This document shows, piece by piece, positions 27,947-38,940 of a stretch of 64,000 bases of DNA. Below the pieces are notes generated by a model. It was not told where the DNA came from, made no database searches, and saw only the letters and a program-made list of their open reading frames with translations. A program made the position numbers and the translations under genes. Numbering within the stretch: the stretch's first letter is position 1; every line of letters begins with the position of its first letter. The DNA is taken from assembly GCF_002777745.1 (NCBI RefSeq), contig NZ_MEIO01000051.1, positions 1 to 64,000 on the forward strand, read 5' to 3'. Source of the DNA: Snodgrassella alvi. GTDB lineage: Bacteria > Pseudomonadota > Gammaproteobacteria > Burkholderiales > Neisseriaceae.

Positions 27947-28768
27947 TTAGCTTGATGATTTCCCTATTTCATGCTCAAATTCTTTTATCCAGTTTCTAAT
28001 GGTTTTCTCTGAAAAATTACTATTATTCGGCATAGGTAAAATATTTGTCACCGCTTTTTCAAGCATATCGTTTATAAAATTCTGCTTTGCTCCTCGATTT
28101 GTAAATTCTTTTCTTGCCATTAACCAATATTCTTTTACTTTCTCTTTTGTACCAGCTTTTTCGTATGGACTTTTTTTGGCTTTGCCTGCTTTGCGCGCTC
28201 TTGCTGTGAGTGTATTAGCAACTTCTTTTTTTGCATTTTCTAATTCAATAGAAGCATTATTCAGCCACTTTAATTTTTTTTTAGTCCGAGCATTTTTTTC
28301 TACCACAATAGGTTTGTTTGCTTTTAATATCCTTAATTCTTGCTCTAAGTTTTGAATTTGTTGTACTAATTGTTTATTGTAACGTATTTGAGTATAAATG
28401 ATTGCAGCCTGTGCTGGATTATCTTTTTGTTTCTCCAACTCCTGAATTTTAATTTTTGCTGCATCTAATTCTTTTGTGAGTTGCTCGTTCTGCTCCATTA
28501 ATGGTTTAAGCCATAATCTCAATCTTTTTATTCTTTTATTTATTTTATGGCTATACTGAAATATTGAATTATAATTCTTAAGCAAAGTCGCTAATGATAC
28601 AAATTTTGGTGCCGATTTTATCTTCTTAGTTGTATCTTTGCAGAAACTAATAATTTTATTATTTTCATCTTCATTTGTTTTTAAATAATTTTCAAGTTTA
28701 AGAATTGAATAGAAATGACCATCTTCAGACAGAAAATCAAGCGGTTCCAATTGTTCTTTACGATTCAT
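27947..28768 (-). CDS. Coiled-coil hypothetical protein, AT-rich, phage/island-like
   Basis: 273 residues and lysine-rich. Residues about 90-150 form a coiled coil (EQNEQLTKELDAAKIKIQEL, QQIQNLEQELRILKA). A basic segment around 190-205 (RARKAGKAKKSPYEKAG) and a C-terminal part with NFSEKTIRNWIKEF resemble DNA-binding helices. AAGGA precedes the start. The gene is clearly more AT-rich than its neighbours and sits beside tRNA-Phe, a common integration target, so it probably arrived by transfer. No integrase is visible. Function not recognised. Confidence 0.6.
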   Translation of the reverse strand: MNRKEQLEPLDFLSEDGHFYSILKLENYLKTNEDENNKIISFCKDTTKKIKSAPKFVSLATLLKNYNSIFQYSHKINKRIKRLRLWLKPLMEQNEQLTKELDAAKIKIQELEKQKDNPAQAAIIYTQIRYNKQLVQQIQNLEQELRILKANKPIVVEKNARTKKKLKWLNNASIELENAKKEVANTLTARARKAGKAKKSPYEKAGTKEKVKEYWLMARKEFTNRGAKQNFINDMLEKAVTNILPMPNNSNFSEKTIRNWIKEFEHEIGKSSS

Positions 28769-28988
28769 TTTTTATTCCTTAATTAATTACATCAAACCGA
28801 TAGGTAATTAAAAAAATGATTTTAAATTTCACAATATTTACTTTGCAGATTTCAGAATAATTGTAGAGTAGCGTATTGTAGTTTGATTTTTGGAAGATAT
28901 TTAATAATTATTTTTTTTTGTATCAGCTGGTATTGGAAACCTTAGACATAATGAAATTGTCTGATTCATATTTATGCTTTCAACAGAC

Positions 28989-29016
28989 AAAAAAATAACC
29001 GCATTTAGCGGTTATT
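28989..29016 (-). terminator. Terminator of tRNA-Phe
   Basis: A 9-bp stem (28994-29002 with 29008-29016, 5-nt loop) followed on the minus strand by a run of seven T, immediately downstream of the tRNA. Confidence 0.88.
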
Positions 29017-29018
29017 AA

Positions 29019-29094
<76 letters not shown>

Positions 29095-29350
29095 AGCGGG
29101 GAAGAGTGCGCATTAAACCAGATATAATCTGGTTTGGCAAGTGTTTTATATGGATGATTGTATATGTGTCTGTTTATTTAACAGAAATAATCTGACTTTG
29201 CCTGCTTGTGCCCCAAGTGTTGTTTTGGCCTGGTCTGCTTATGGGCAGTAACTGGTCAATTTTCGGCTTTTTGCTTGATTATGTGCTAAAAGTAGACGCC
29301 TAATCAGAGCTGTATTAAGGTAAACATTTTTATTACAAGAGGCAAAGCGA

Positions 29351-29935
29351 ATGCCGGGCGAACAAAAGCCGCTATGGACAGATGGTTGGTTACAGCAGTG
29401 TATTCATGTGCCGTCACCAAACTTCAGCCAGCGACCACAGCACACTGAAATATCGCTGGTGGTTTTGCATAATATTTCTCTGCCGCCGTTTGAATATGGG
29501 CAGCAGGCAGTACAGCGCCTGTTTACCAATCAGATTAGAGCGGATGAACCGGATGATTTTATGCGCTCGCTTATCAATTTGCGGGTATCAAGCCATTTTC
29601 TGCTGGAGCGTAGCGGAGCATTAACTCAGTTTGTTTCCTGTGATGATGCGGCTTTTCAGGCAGGAGTGTCGCGTTTTGATGGGCGTGAGGGCTGCAATGC
29701 GTTTTCAATCGGGATTGAGCTGGAGGGCTGTGATTTTGAGCCGTTCACTGAATCGCAGTATGCGCAGTTAGGCGGATTGTTGCAGACACTGTGTGAGTGC
29801 TATCCAATTAAGGCTGTCACGGGGCATCAGCATGTGGCGCCGGGGCGAAAATCTGATCCGGGGCATTTTTTTCAGTGGGACAGACTGCGGGCACAGGGTT
29901 TGCCGGTAACAACAGAATATCAATGGCTACTATAG
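29351..29935 (+). CDS. ampD: 1,6-anhydro-N-acetylmuramyl-L-alanine amidase
   Basis: A 194-residue zinc amidase of peptidoglycan recycling that removes the stem peptide from anhydromuropeptides in the cytoplasm. It has no signal peptide. The core is LVVLHNISLPP (first zinc His), SSHFLLERSG, NAFSIGIELEG (catalytic Glu) and GHQHVAPGRKSDPG (His and Asp zinc ligands), equivalent to AmpD H34/H154/D164. GAGGC precedes the ATG. Confidence 0.93.
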   Translation: MPGEQKPLWTDGWLQQCIHVPSPNFSQRPQHTEISLVVLHNISLPPFEYGQQAVQRLFTNQIRADEPDDFMRSLINLRVSSHFLLERSGALTQFVSCDDAAFQAGVSRFDGREGCNAFSIGIELEGCDFEPFTESQYAQLGGLLQTLCECYPIKAVTGHQHVAPGRKSDPGHFFQWDRLRAQGLPVTTEYQWLL

Positions 29936-30026
29936 TTTAAGGCTGCCGGCAGGGTTATTTTTGGTTATAATTCTATTTAACAGTTAATTAAATTGCGGCT
30001 TCCGCAAATTGTCTAGTAGGAATGTA

Positions 30027-31301
30027 ATGAGTGATTCTGTATTGATTGTGTTGGTGGTGGGTGCTGTGTTCATTCTAGTAGTGCTGGCCTATAATATTTA
30101 TCAGGAAAGCCAATACCGCAAACAATTGCGTGAGCAGTTTGGTCATGCCAATAAGGATGCTTTACTGGACAGTCAGGTGAGCTCAGTGCGTGATGGCACT
30201 CAGACACAGTCTGTGCTGAATGAGAAAACTGTGCCACCAGAAAATGAGGCGGATAATGCTGCCGGTTCATCTGTAGAGCAGGCTGAATCTGTGGTTATTG
30301 GTGAGGAAGCCGTACCTGAAGCGAGTGATGTCCAAATACAGGAACCTGAGGAGAATAGTGCAGAGCCGCTGATGCCTGAGGCTGATGAAGATGCACTACC
30401 GGCAAGTTTGTCTGTACACAGTGATATGGAGCCATTATCACGTACAGTTCCGGTAAAAGGACGTAAAACTTTACTGGACGTGCGCGATATGTCCAGACAA
30501 ACGCTGCCGTGGTTTGATGTACGCTTTGATTATCTGGCTTATATTGCCTTGTATGAACCGAAAGAATTACACGCTATGCCACGCCTGAGTAGCCGTTCAC
30601 GTTTTCGGCTGGTGGGCTGTACCATGGATGGTCGTTATCAAATTGCTGAGCCGATTCCCAGTGTTTATTATCAGGGATTTGTGGTTGGCTTGCAGGCGAT
30701 TAGCCGCAGTGGTTTGCTTACATATGAAGAGCTGGTGCATTTTGGTGAACAGGCCAACCGGTTTGCCGAGCAAATGGATGGACAATTACTGTTAACGGAT
30801 ATTAATACTTTTCTGAATGTGGCGCGGCCATTGGATGAGCTGTGTGCACGGGTTGACCAGACAATTGCTATTCATCTGGTATCACGCACTAATGTCAGTG
30901 GTACGGAGTTGCGTGCTGCGATTGAGAAACAAGGTTTCGAACTGGGGCATGATGGTGCATTTTATTATGTCGATAGTAATGGTGAACCTTTGTTCAGTAT
31001 TGTAACGCTGGATAACACCCCGTTTACTTCTACATTGTTAGCAAATCAAAATTATCGTGGATTCAGTATGTTATTTGATATAGTACACATACCGGACGGC
31101 GAAAAATGTTTTGATCAGTTTATGGATATGGCAGTTAAACTGTCCAGCCAGCTAAGCTTGGATTTGGTCAATGACAAGGTGGAAGAATTATCCACAGAAT
31201 GGTTGCGAGAAGTACGCCGCTATGTGGTTGACCGGCAGAAGGAAATGAAACAGGTTGAGCTGAAGCCCGGAAGTGAGCTGACAAAAAGGCTGTTTTCCTG
31301 A
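30027..31301 (+). CDS. zipA: Cell division protein ZipA
   Basis: About 424 residues: an N-terminal membrane anchor (VLIVLVVGAVFILVVLAYNI), a charged acidic linker (about residues 40-150, rich in Glu, Pro and Ala) and a C-terminal FtsZ-binding domain with GFELGHDGAFYYVD and PLFSIVTLDN-type motifs. The start is set at MSDSVL (30027), since the upstream in-frame start only adds a short extension. It lies directly before ligA, the usual gene order in Neisseriaceae and gammaproteobacteria. It tethers FtsZ rings to the inner membrane. Confidence 0.9.
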   Translation: MSDSVLIVLVVGAVFILVVLAYNIYQESQYRKQLREQFGHANKDALLDSQVSSVRDGTQTQSVLNEKTVPPENEADNAAGSSVEQAESVVIGEEAVPEASDVQIQEPEENSAEPLMPEADEDALPASLSVHSDMEPLSRTVPVKGRKTLLDVRDMSRQTLPWFDVRFDYLAYIALYEPKELHAMPRLSSRSRFRLVGCTMDGRYQIAEPIPSVYYQGFVVGLQAISRSGLLTYEELVHFGEQANRFAEQMDGQLLLTDINTFLNVARPLDELCARVDQTIAIHLVSRTNVSGTELRAAIEKQGFELGHDGAFYYVDSNGEPLFSIVTLDNTPFTSTLLANQNYRGFSMLFDIVHIPDGEKCFDQFMDMAVKLSSQLSLDLVNDKVEELSTEWLREVRRYVVDRQKEMKQVELKPGSELTKRLFS

Positions 31302-33818
<2,517 letters not shown>

Positions 33819-33823
33819 AACAG

Positions 33824-34696
33824 ATGAAAGCAGAACCAATCCGTAAATGTGTGTTTCCGGTAGCAGGCATGGGAACACGGTTTTTACCGGCTACCAAAGC
33901 CAGTCCGAAAGAGATGCTGCCGATTGTGGATAAACCACTGATTCAGTATGCAGTGGAAGAGGCCGTGGCTGCCGGCTGTACTGAGCTGGTATTTATTACC
34001 GGCCGCAATAAACGCAGCATAGAGGATCATTTTGATAAAGCGTATGAGCTGGAAACCGAGCTGGCCTACCGCAACCAGAATAAACTGCTGGATTTTGTGC
34101 AGGATATATTGCCGCCTAATGTTACCTGTCTGTATATTCGCCAGCCGGCTGCGCTGGGATTGGGGCATGCCGTGCTGTGCAGCCGTGCAGCGGTGGGTAA
34201 AGATAACTTTGCTGTAGTGCTGGCAGATGATCTGATTGATGCTGGACAAGGAGCATTAAGCCAGATGATGGATGCTTATTATCGTACTGGTTGTAATGTA
34301 ATCGGGGTGGAGAATGTCGACCCACAACAGACCGGTGCTTACGGTATTGTGGAAATAACCAACGAAGATGGCTTTGACTATGTCAAAAGTATTGTGGAAA
34401 AACCGCATCCGGATGAAGCACCGTCACATCTGGGGGTAGTAGGGCGTTATATTTTATCTGCCCGCATTTTTGATTTTTTAACTAATTTACCACGTGGAGC
34501 AGGCGGAGAAATCCAGTTAACCGATGCTATTTCCCGCTTGCTTACCGAACAAAAAATGCTTGCTTATGCTTTTGCCGGCAGACGTTATGATTGTGGTGAT
34601 AAGCTTGGTTATCTGGAAGCAACAGTGGCGTATGGAATGAAACATCCTTTAGTGGGTGAAGACTTTAAAAAATTGTTGCAACGGATGGTGTGTTAA
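33824..34696 (+). CDS. galU: UTP-glucose-1-phosphate uridylyltransferase
   Basis: A 290-residue nucleotidyltransferase making UDP-glucose for LOS/LPS and capsule precursors. The N-terminal signature is [20 protein letters not shown] with [20 protein letters not shown] and [19 protein letters not shown] follow. It is probably co-transcribed with ligA (5-bp gap), and a hairpin follows downstream. Confidence 0.95.
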   Translation: MKAEPIRKCVFPVAGMGTRFLPATKASPKEMLPIVDKPLIQYAVEEAVAAGCTELVFITGRNKRSIEDHFDKAYELETELAYRNQNKLLDFVQDILPPNVTCLYIRQPAALGLGHAVLCSRAAVGKDNFAVVLADDLIDAGQGALSQMMDAYYRTGCNVIGVENVDPQQTGAYGIVEITNEDGFDYVKSIVEKPHPDEAPSHLGVVGRYILSARIFDFLTNLPRGAGGEIQLTDAISRLLTEQKMLAYAFAGRRYDCGDKLGYLEATVAYGMKHPLVGEDFKKLLQRMVC

Positions 34697-34753
34697 CAGC
34701 GTATTCAATGCAGATACCGTAATTCATTTATACACGTCTCCTCTGAATAGTAT

Positions 34754-34789
34754 TATTTACCTGTCTGCGGTCTTGCAGGCAGGTAAATA
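34754..34789 (+). terminator. Hairpin after galU
   Basis: A 14-bp stem with one G-U pair (arms 34755-34768 and 34775-34788, 6-nt loop). There is no long T-run, so it may be a weak terminator or an RNA-stabilising hairpin. The rest of the 318-bp gap to the rtcR stop shows nothing recognisable. Confidence 0.6.
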
Positions 34790-35014
34790 TTACCTAGGAG
34801 GATGATTTTTCTGTGTCGGTAACAGATAGAGCTTGGTTATAGATGATGAGCAGTCATCATGCGTTCAATTGCATACCAGACAATAGATAGTGAGTAATCC
34901 ATAACTGGTTTTCACCTTCCATCAAATGCTTTTTTTAATGCTTTTGGCTACCGAAAGCAGCGGAAGCTTATATCATCAGGTAACCATTGATAGATAAATC
35001 AATTGTACTGATTT

Positions 35015-36643
35015 TTAATCGCTGCTACAGGCACTATCTTTTATCTGCTCCCAGCTTAAATCAAACTTGGCCAGATATTTTTTCAGCCTGTCGGCATCAT
35101 TGGCACGCTGTTTCTGTGCCCGTGATACCGCAAACAGATAGCGGCCGGCCTCGGATAAAGTTCGGCTTTTGCGGCATACTTCAATCACCTTTTCTAGCTG
35201 ATAGCGGTCGAATTCATCAATTTCAACCGGAATCAGTGCATCGGCGGGTGTTGTCTGCTGCCAGTGTTGCTGTAAGCGCTGAATTTCGTCTTCAACCTGT
35301 GTCAAAGTAATATTACCTTGCGTGGCCAGCGTAGCCATACGGGTAATAGAAGCGGTGAGCTCACGGAAATTGCCCGCCCATCGTGCAGTAGCCGAAGTGG
35401 CAAAGTTTACATAGCGGGTTCTGGATTGCTGATTAAAGCGTGGCATAGTGCCATATTCCTTGGCATAGCGTGCCAGCTCAAAATCAATATTTGGTTCAAT
35501 ATCTTCTTTGCGTTCTGCCAGTCCGGGCAGTTGATAGCTCCATAAATTAATCCGTGCGTATAAATCTTCCCTGAAGGCGCCACAGGCAATTGCCTGTTTT
35601 AAGTCTTTATTGGTGCTGGCAATAAGCTGGAACTGGCTGGAAACCAGTTTATCCGAGCCCAACGGATAAAAATGTTTTTCTTCAATGGCTTTGAGCAGGA
35701 TAGCCTGTTCATCTAATCCCAGTTCGCCGATTTCATCCAGAAACAAAAGGCCGTTATCAGCTTGTTTGAGCAGGCCGCTTCTGGCCATGCTGGCGCCGGT
35801 ATAAGCTCCCTTAATATGACCAAATAAAGTGGACATGGCATTATCACCGGTAAGAGTAGCGCAGTTAATTTCCACAAACTGGCCGCTTATCTGATGCTGA
35901 TTCAGCTTAAGCTGGTAAATTTGCCGAGCAAGAAATGATTTGCCGGCGCCGGTAGGGCCGCATAGCAGGATAGGCGCATGCGAGCGGCTGGCTACCTTTT
36001 CTATTTCAGTAATCAGCTGATTGTAATGCGGGTTTCTGGTGGCAATGCCGGATTTGAGTAATTCAGTAGCTTGGCCGGCGTATTGCTGAAAGCGGGTCAG
36101 AATCTGGTCGTAGCGGTTCAGATTCAGGTCAATGATATTGATTTGTCCGCGGCTGCATAGCTGTTGATGCTCTGCCGGCTCAGTTAACGCCGTTTCTGGC
36201 TGTGCTACCCCTTTGGTCGGCGATAATTGCAGCAGTCTGGCCGGATAAAAGCGTGATTCTGCCAGCAAAAACCAGCAAATCTGCATAACGTGTGTGCCGG
36301 TAGTGATATTTAAATAATAATTTTCATTTTCATAATCAAATTGATAGCTGTTTGCTAAATCCAGTAAACAGGTATACACCTCCTCAAAATCCCATGGGTC
36401 ATGTATATGTACTGCAACCGGATTAACCCGTGTATCTGGGGCAATGGTTTTAATATCCTGAATAATTTCAGCCAGTAACTCGTTATCATTGACGTGATAA
36501 AGCAGTTCAAAGCGAGATACCGGCAATTCCGGATGATTACAGACATCAACTGTTGGCCGCCAGCGCCCCCAGCGTTTTCTGCCTTTACCGCGCTGGTCAA
36601 GCACATTGCCCAAAAAGCCGAATACAACATTTTTTCTGCTCAT
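35015..36643 (-). CDS. rtcR: RtcR, CARF-domain sigma-54 activator of RNA repair
   Basis: 542 residues. The N-terminal ~180 form the divergent CARF ligand-sensing domain (NVVFGFLGNVLDQRGKG, YYLNITTGTHVMQICWFL). Residues about 190-430 form the sigma-54-interacting AAA+ domain: Walker A GPTGAGKSF, the GAFTGA-loop variant GAYTGA, Walker B LLFLDEIGEL. The C terminus should hold a helix-turn-helix. In Salmonella the RtcR CARF domain binds 5' tRNA fragments ending in cyclic phosphate and then activates the repair operon. Here rtcR is divergent from a slipin-rtcB operon with a matching sigma-54 promoter. Confidence 0.95.
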   Translation of the reverse strand: MSRKNVVFGFLGNVLDQRGKGRKRWGRWRPTVDVCNHPELPVSRFELLYHVNDNELLAEIIQDIKTIAPDTRVNPVAVHIHDPWDFEEVYTCLLDLANSYQFDYENENYYLNITTGTHVMQICWFLLAESRFYPARLLQLSPTKGVAQPETALTEPAEHQQLCSRGQINIIDLNLNRYDQILTRFQQYAGQATELLKSGIATRNPHYNQLITEIEKVASRSHAPILLCGPTGAGKSFLARQIYQLKLNQHQISGQFVEINCATLTGDNAMSTLFGHIKGAYTGASMARSGLLKQADNGLLFLDEIGELGLDEQAILLKAIEEKHFYPLGSDKLVSSQFQLIASTNKDLKQAIACGAFREDLYARINLWSYQLPGLAERKEDIEPNIDFELARYAKEYGTMPRFNQQSRTRYVNFATSATARWAGNFRELTASITRMATLATQGNITLTQVEDEIQRLQQHWQQTTPADALIPVEIDEFDRYQLEKVIEVCRKSRTLSEAGRYLFAVSRAQKQRANDADRLKKYLAKFDLSWEQIKDSACSSD

Positions 36644-36803
36644 AAGATTGTTCTACTGGTTTATAAATATAAATAAAATTATATATAAATTTATAAAATA
36701 ATGTTGGATTTAAGCAATAAATAGCTGGCAAATAATTTTAAAATTTAATTATTTAATTAATAAAAATAATAGTTTATAAAAATTTCCTAAAGAAATTTAC
36801 CAG

Positions 36804-36820
36804 TTGGTACAGTAATTGCA
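36804..36820 (+). promoter_or_regulatory. Sigma-54 promoter of the RNA-repair operon
   Basis: TTGGTACAGTAATTGCA fits the sigma-54 pattern TGGCAC-N5-TTGCA, with GG at 36806-36807 and GC at 36818-36819 exactly 10 nt apart. Transcription would begin near 36830. It lies about 160 bp upstream of the divergent rtcR start. The AT-rich stretch 36650-36800 is the expected place for RtcR enhancer sites. Confidence 0.82.
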
Positions 36821-36830
36821 ATAAAGCCTA

Positions 36831-37315
36831 TGTCTGCAATACATACTGTCTGATATGGCAGTCAGGTGCATAGCGAATGCTGCCGGATTCGCCGCAAGGC
36901 CAATTCATTTGCATTATCAACATGTATTCCTGAGTATGAAAGACACCTCCCTTTCACGGAGTATTTTTGAAAAGCTCACTGGATAGAGCAATTGGCACCA
37001 AACCAATCTGTGACAGGTTCGATTCCTGTTTCAAAAATCACTTAGTAATACTTGTCGTATTAAGCAATACCAGTCAGTAAATGGGAATAAGCACAGTAGT
37101 AAAAGCTTAGACACAGGAAAAACCGGTTAACCGGGCAAACTCAGCCATGGCTGTTTTGTCTGGGTAAAAAAACCGGATAGCAGGCAAAATATTTATTAAC
37201 CATAAGCAGGCGATAATTAGGTTATGGTGATGAATCTTTCCCCTGTTATTCCGTTACTTAATCCGTTTGATTGTGTTCATCCTGTTTGCTGGCTGCAATA
37301 GACAGGAGAATTAAT
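36831..37315 (+). other. Structured 5' leader of the slipin-rtcB transcript
   Basis: About 485 nt of non-coding leader. Before the tRNA-like RNA there is a hairpin GGCA/TGCC with inner GCAT/ATGC (36857-36884), an alternative GCGAAT/ATTCGC pairing (36873-36892), and CTCC/GGAG (36947-36961). After it come TAATAC/GTATTA (37046-37062), the palindrome CCGGTTAACCGG (37123-37134), the palindrome AGCCATGGCT in the tract just after it, and ACCATAA/TTATGGT (37199-37228). Overlapping alternative stems suggest conformational switching or processing. No ORF with a good ribosome-binding site was found before 37316. Confidence 0.55.
36965..37037 (+). ncRNA. tRNA-like RNA (non-decoding cloverleaf) in the rtc operon leader
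   Basis: A 73-nt sequence folds as a complete cloverleaf. Acceptor 36965-36971/37030-37036 (7 of 7 pairs), D-stem GCTC/GAGC with loop ACTGGATA (A14, G18, G19, A21), anticodon stem ATTGG/CCAAT, variable loop 5 nt, T-arm ACAGG-TTCGATT-CCTGT. Deviations: A8 instead of T8, A33 instead of T33, no CCA (TCA follows). Two further A-T pairs extend the acceptor to 9 bp. The anticodon loop CACCAAA equals the usual tRNA-Trp loop CTCCAAA except at position 33. A U33-less, CCA-less tRNA is unlikely to decode. It lies about 135 nt after the predicted sigma-54 start, so it is co-induced with slipin-rtcB. YrlA RNAs of Salmonella RNA-repair operons also contain a tRNA-like module. Confidence 0.85.
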
Positions 37316-38890
37316 ATGCTGAAAATAATTGATGTAAAAAAGGGTGAACTGGCTGTTGTGGGTAAACGAGATGAAATTAGTACCATTGTTACCGCCGGCC
37401 GCCATACTTTCTGGGATCCCTTTTCTGCCATAACCTATTATCTGGTGGATCTGGCCGATACTGAAATCGAGCCGGCCATCGCCGAAAAACTGCTTAATTT
37501 TTATCCGCAGCTAGTAGAAAAATACTGTCTTTATGTCCATGTAGCGGATAATGAAATTGCCCTGCGTTATGAAGAAGACATGCTGGTAGAGATCATTATG
37601 CCGGCCACCAAAGCACTTTACTGGCAGAGTTATAAAGCGCAATCGATTAAAAAAGTGACTTTGCAGCAGGGCTACCGTTTACCGGATGATGTAGCACTGG
37701 AACTGATACAGGCCAAAAATACCGCCAGACTGATTACCGGTATCGACAATATCAAACTGCATTATTTTATAGATGAACAGATTGGTACACTGTTTGTGGA
37801 TAACCAGTTTGTACAGATTATTCCGCCTAAATCCGTAATTGGTTTGTGTGAGTTCAAACATAAACTTGTACTGGGTAAATACAAATTACAGGATAACCGT
37901 ATCGATGACGTACTTGCTGCTACGATTGAGCAGAATGCACCAGAACAGATGCAGCAATACTGTGTACAGATGCAGGTAGGCGCCAATCAGGCCGGTTTAC
38001 GCTTCGAGGATGATTTACTGGTGGAAATCCTGCCGCCGGGAACAAAACGATTATATTGGCAGAATAACAGCAAGCAGCACATGCAGATCATAGAACTGGC
38101 TGATGGCTATCAGCTATCTGAACAAATGGTGCAGCAGTTATTGCAGCCTAAATTACGTAAGAAAGAAGTGATTGGAGACAGCAGCATACTGATTGCGCAG
38201 GTGCCGGCTTATCATGTTGGTGTATTAAAAGTAAATGGCAAAGTGCAACAGCTACTGGATGCCGGCATCACCGCTTACTGGCGCTTTAACCGCGAAATCA
38301 GTGTTGAAATCGTCGATACACGCTTGCAGACAGTAGAAATATCCGGGCAGGAAATACTAACCCGCGACAAAGTCAATCTGCGTATCAACCTAGTAGCCAA
38401 CTGGTGCTATACCGATGTGTTAACTGCTTTCGCCAAAGCTGCCCAGCCTGTGGAACTGTTGTACCGGCAATTGCAATTTGCCTTACGCGAAGCAATTGGT
38501 ACCCGCACGCTGGATGAATTGCTGGAAAACAAGGATGTGATTGATGAAGTTATCAATGCGCATATGCAGGCAAATATGACTGGTTACGGAATAGAAACCG
38601 TTAGCGTAGGTGTGAAAGATATTATTCTGCCGGGCGACATGAAAACCATACTGGCGCAGGTAGTGGAGGCTGAAAAAGCGGCACAGGCCAATGTAATCCG
38701 CCGCCGCGAAGAAACTTCCGCCACCCGCTCCCTGCTGAATACCGCCAGAGTAATGGAAAATAACCCAGTGGCTTTACGCTTGAAAGAAATGGAAACACTG
38801 GAACGCATTGCTGAACGCATCGACAAAATTTCAGTTGTGGGCGGTCTGGATCAGTTATTACATGGTTTGATTAACATTCAGGCGAAATAG
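37316..38890 (+). CDS. Slipin (Band 7/SPFH) protein with duplicated N-terminal modules
   Basis: 524 residues from ATG 37316 (strong CAGGAG site; the upstream in-frame start at 37271 has none). The C-terminal half is a slipin Band-7 domain (EISVEIVDTRLQTVEISGQE, LTRDKVNLRINLVANW, LRE...GTRTLDELL, GIETVSVGVKDIILP) followed by a helical tail. The N-terminal 290 residues hold tandem copies of a short beta module: residues 70-104 (YCLYVHV to LYWQ) align with 215-249 (YCVQMQV to LYWQ), and shorter versions occur near 155-172 and 300-323. No N-terminal membrane helix is visible. Slipins recur in rtcR-rtcB operons, but their role in RNA repair is not established. Confidence 0.88.
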   Translation: MLKIIDVKKGELAVVGKRDEISTIVTAGRHTFWDPFSAITYYLVDLADTEIEPAIAEKLLNFYPQLVEKYCLYVHVADNEIALRYEEDMLVEIIMPATKALYWQSYKAQSIKKVTLQQGYRLPDDVALELIQAKNTARLITGIDNIKLHYFIDEQIGTLFVDNQFVQIIPPKSVIGLCEFKHKLVLGKYKLQDNRIDDVLAATIEQNAPEQMQQYCVQMQVGANQAGLRFEDDLLVEILPPGTKRLYWQNNSKQHMQIIELADGYQLSEQMVQQLLQPKLRKKEVIGDSSILIAQVPAYHVGVLKVNGKVQQLLDAGITAYWRFNREISVEIVDTRLQTVEISGQEILTRDKVNLRINLVANWCYTDVLTAFAKAAQPVELLYRQLQFALREAIGTRTLDELLENKDVIDEVINAHMQANMTGYGIETVSVGVKDIILPGDMKTILAQVVEAEKAAQANVIRRREETSATRSLLNTARVMENNPVALRLKEMETLERIAERIDKISVVGGLDQLLHGLINIQAK

Positions 38891-38940
38891 CAGCCTAACC
38901 TAGGCTGATTGATTAAACAGAAAAATAATGAAAGACAAAA

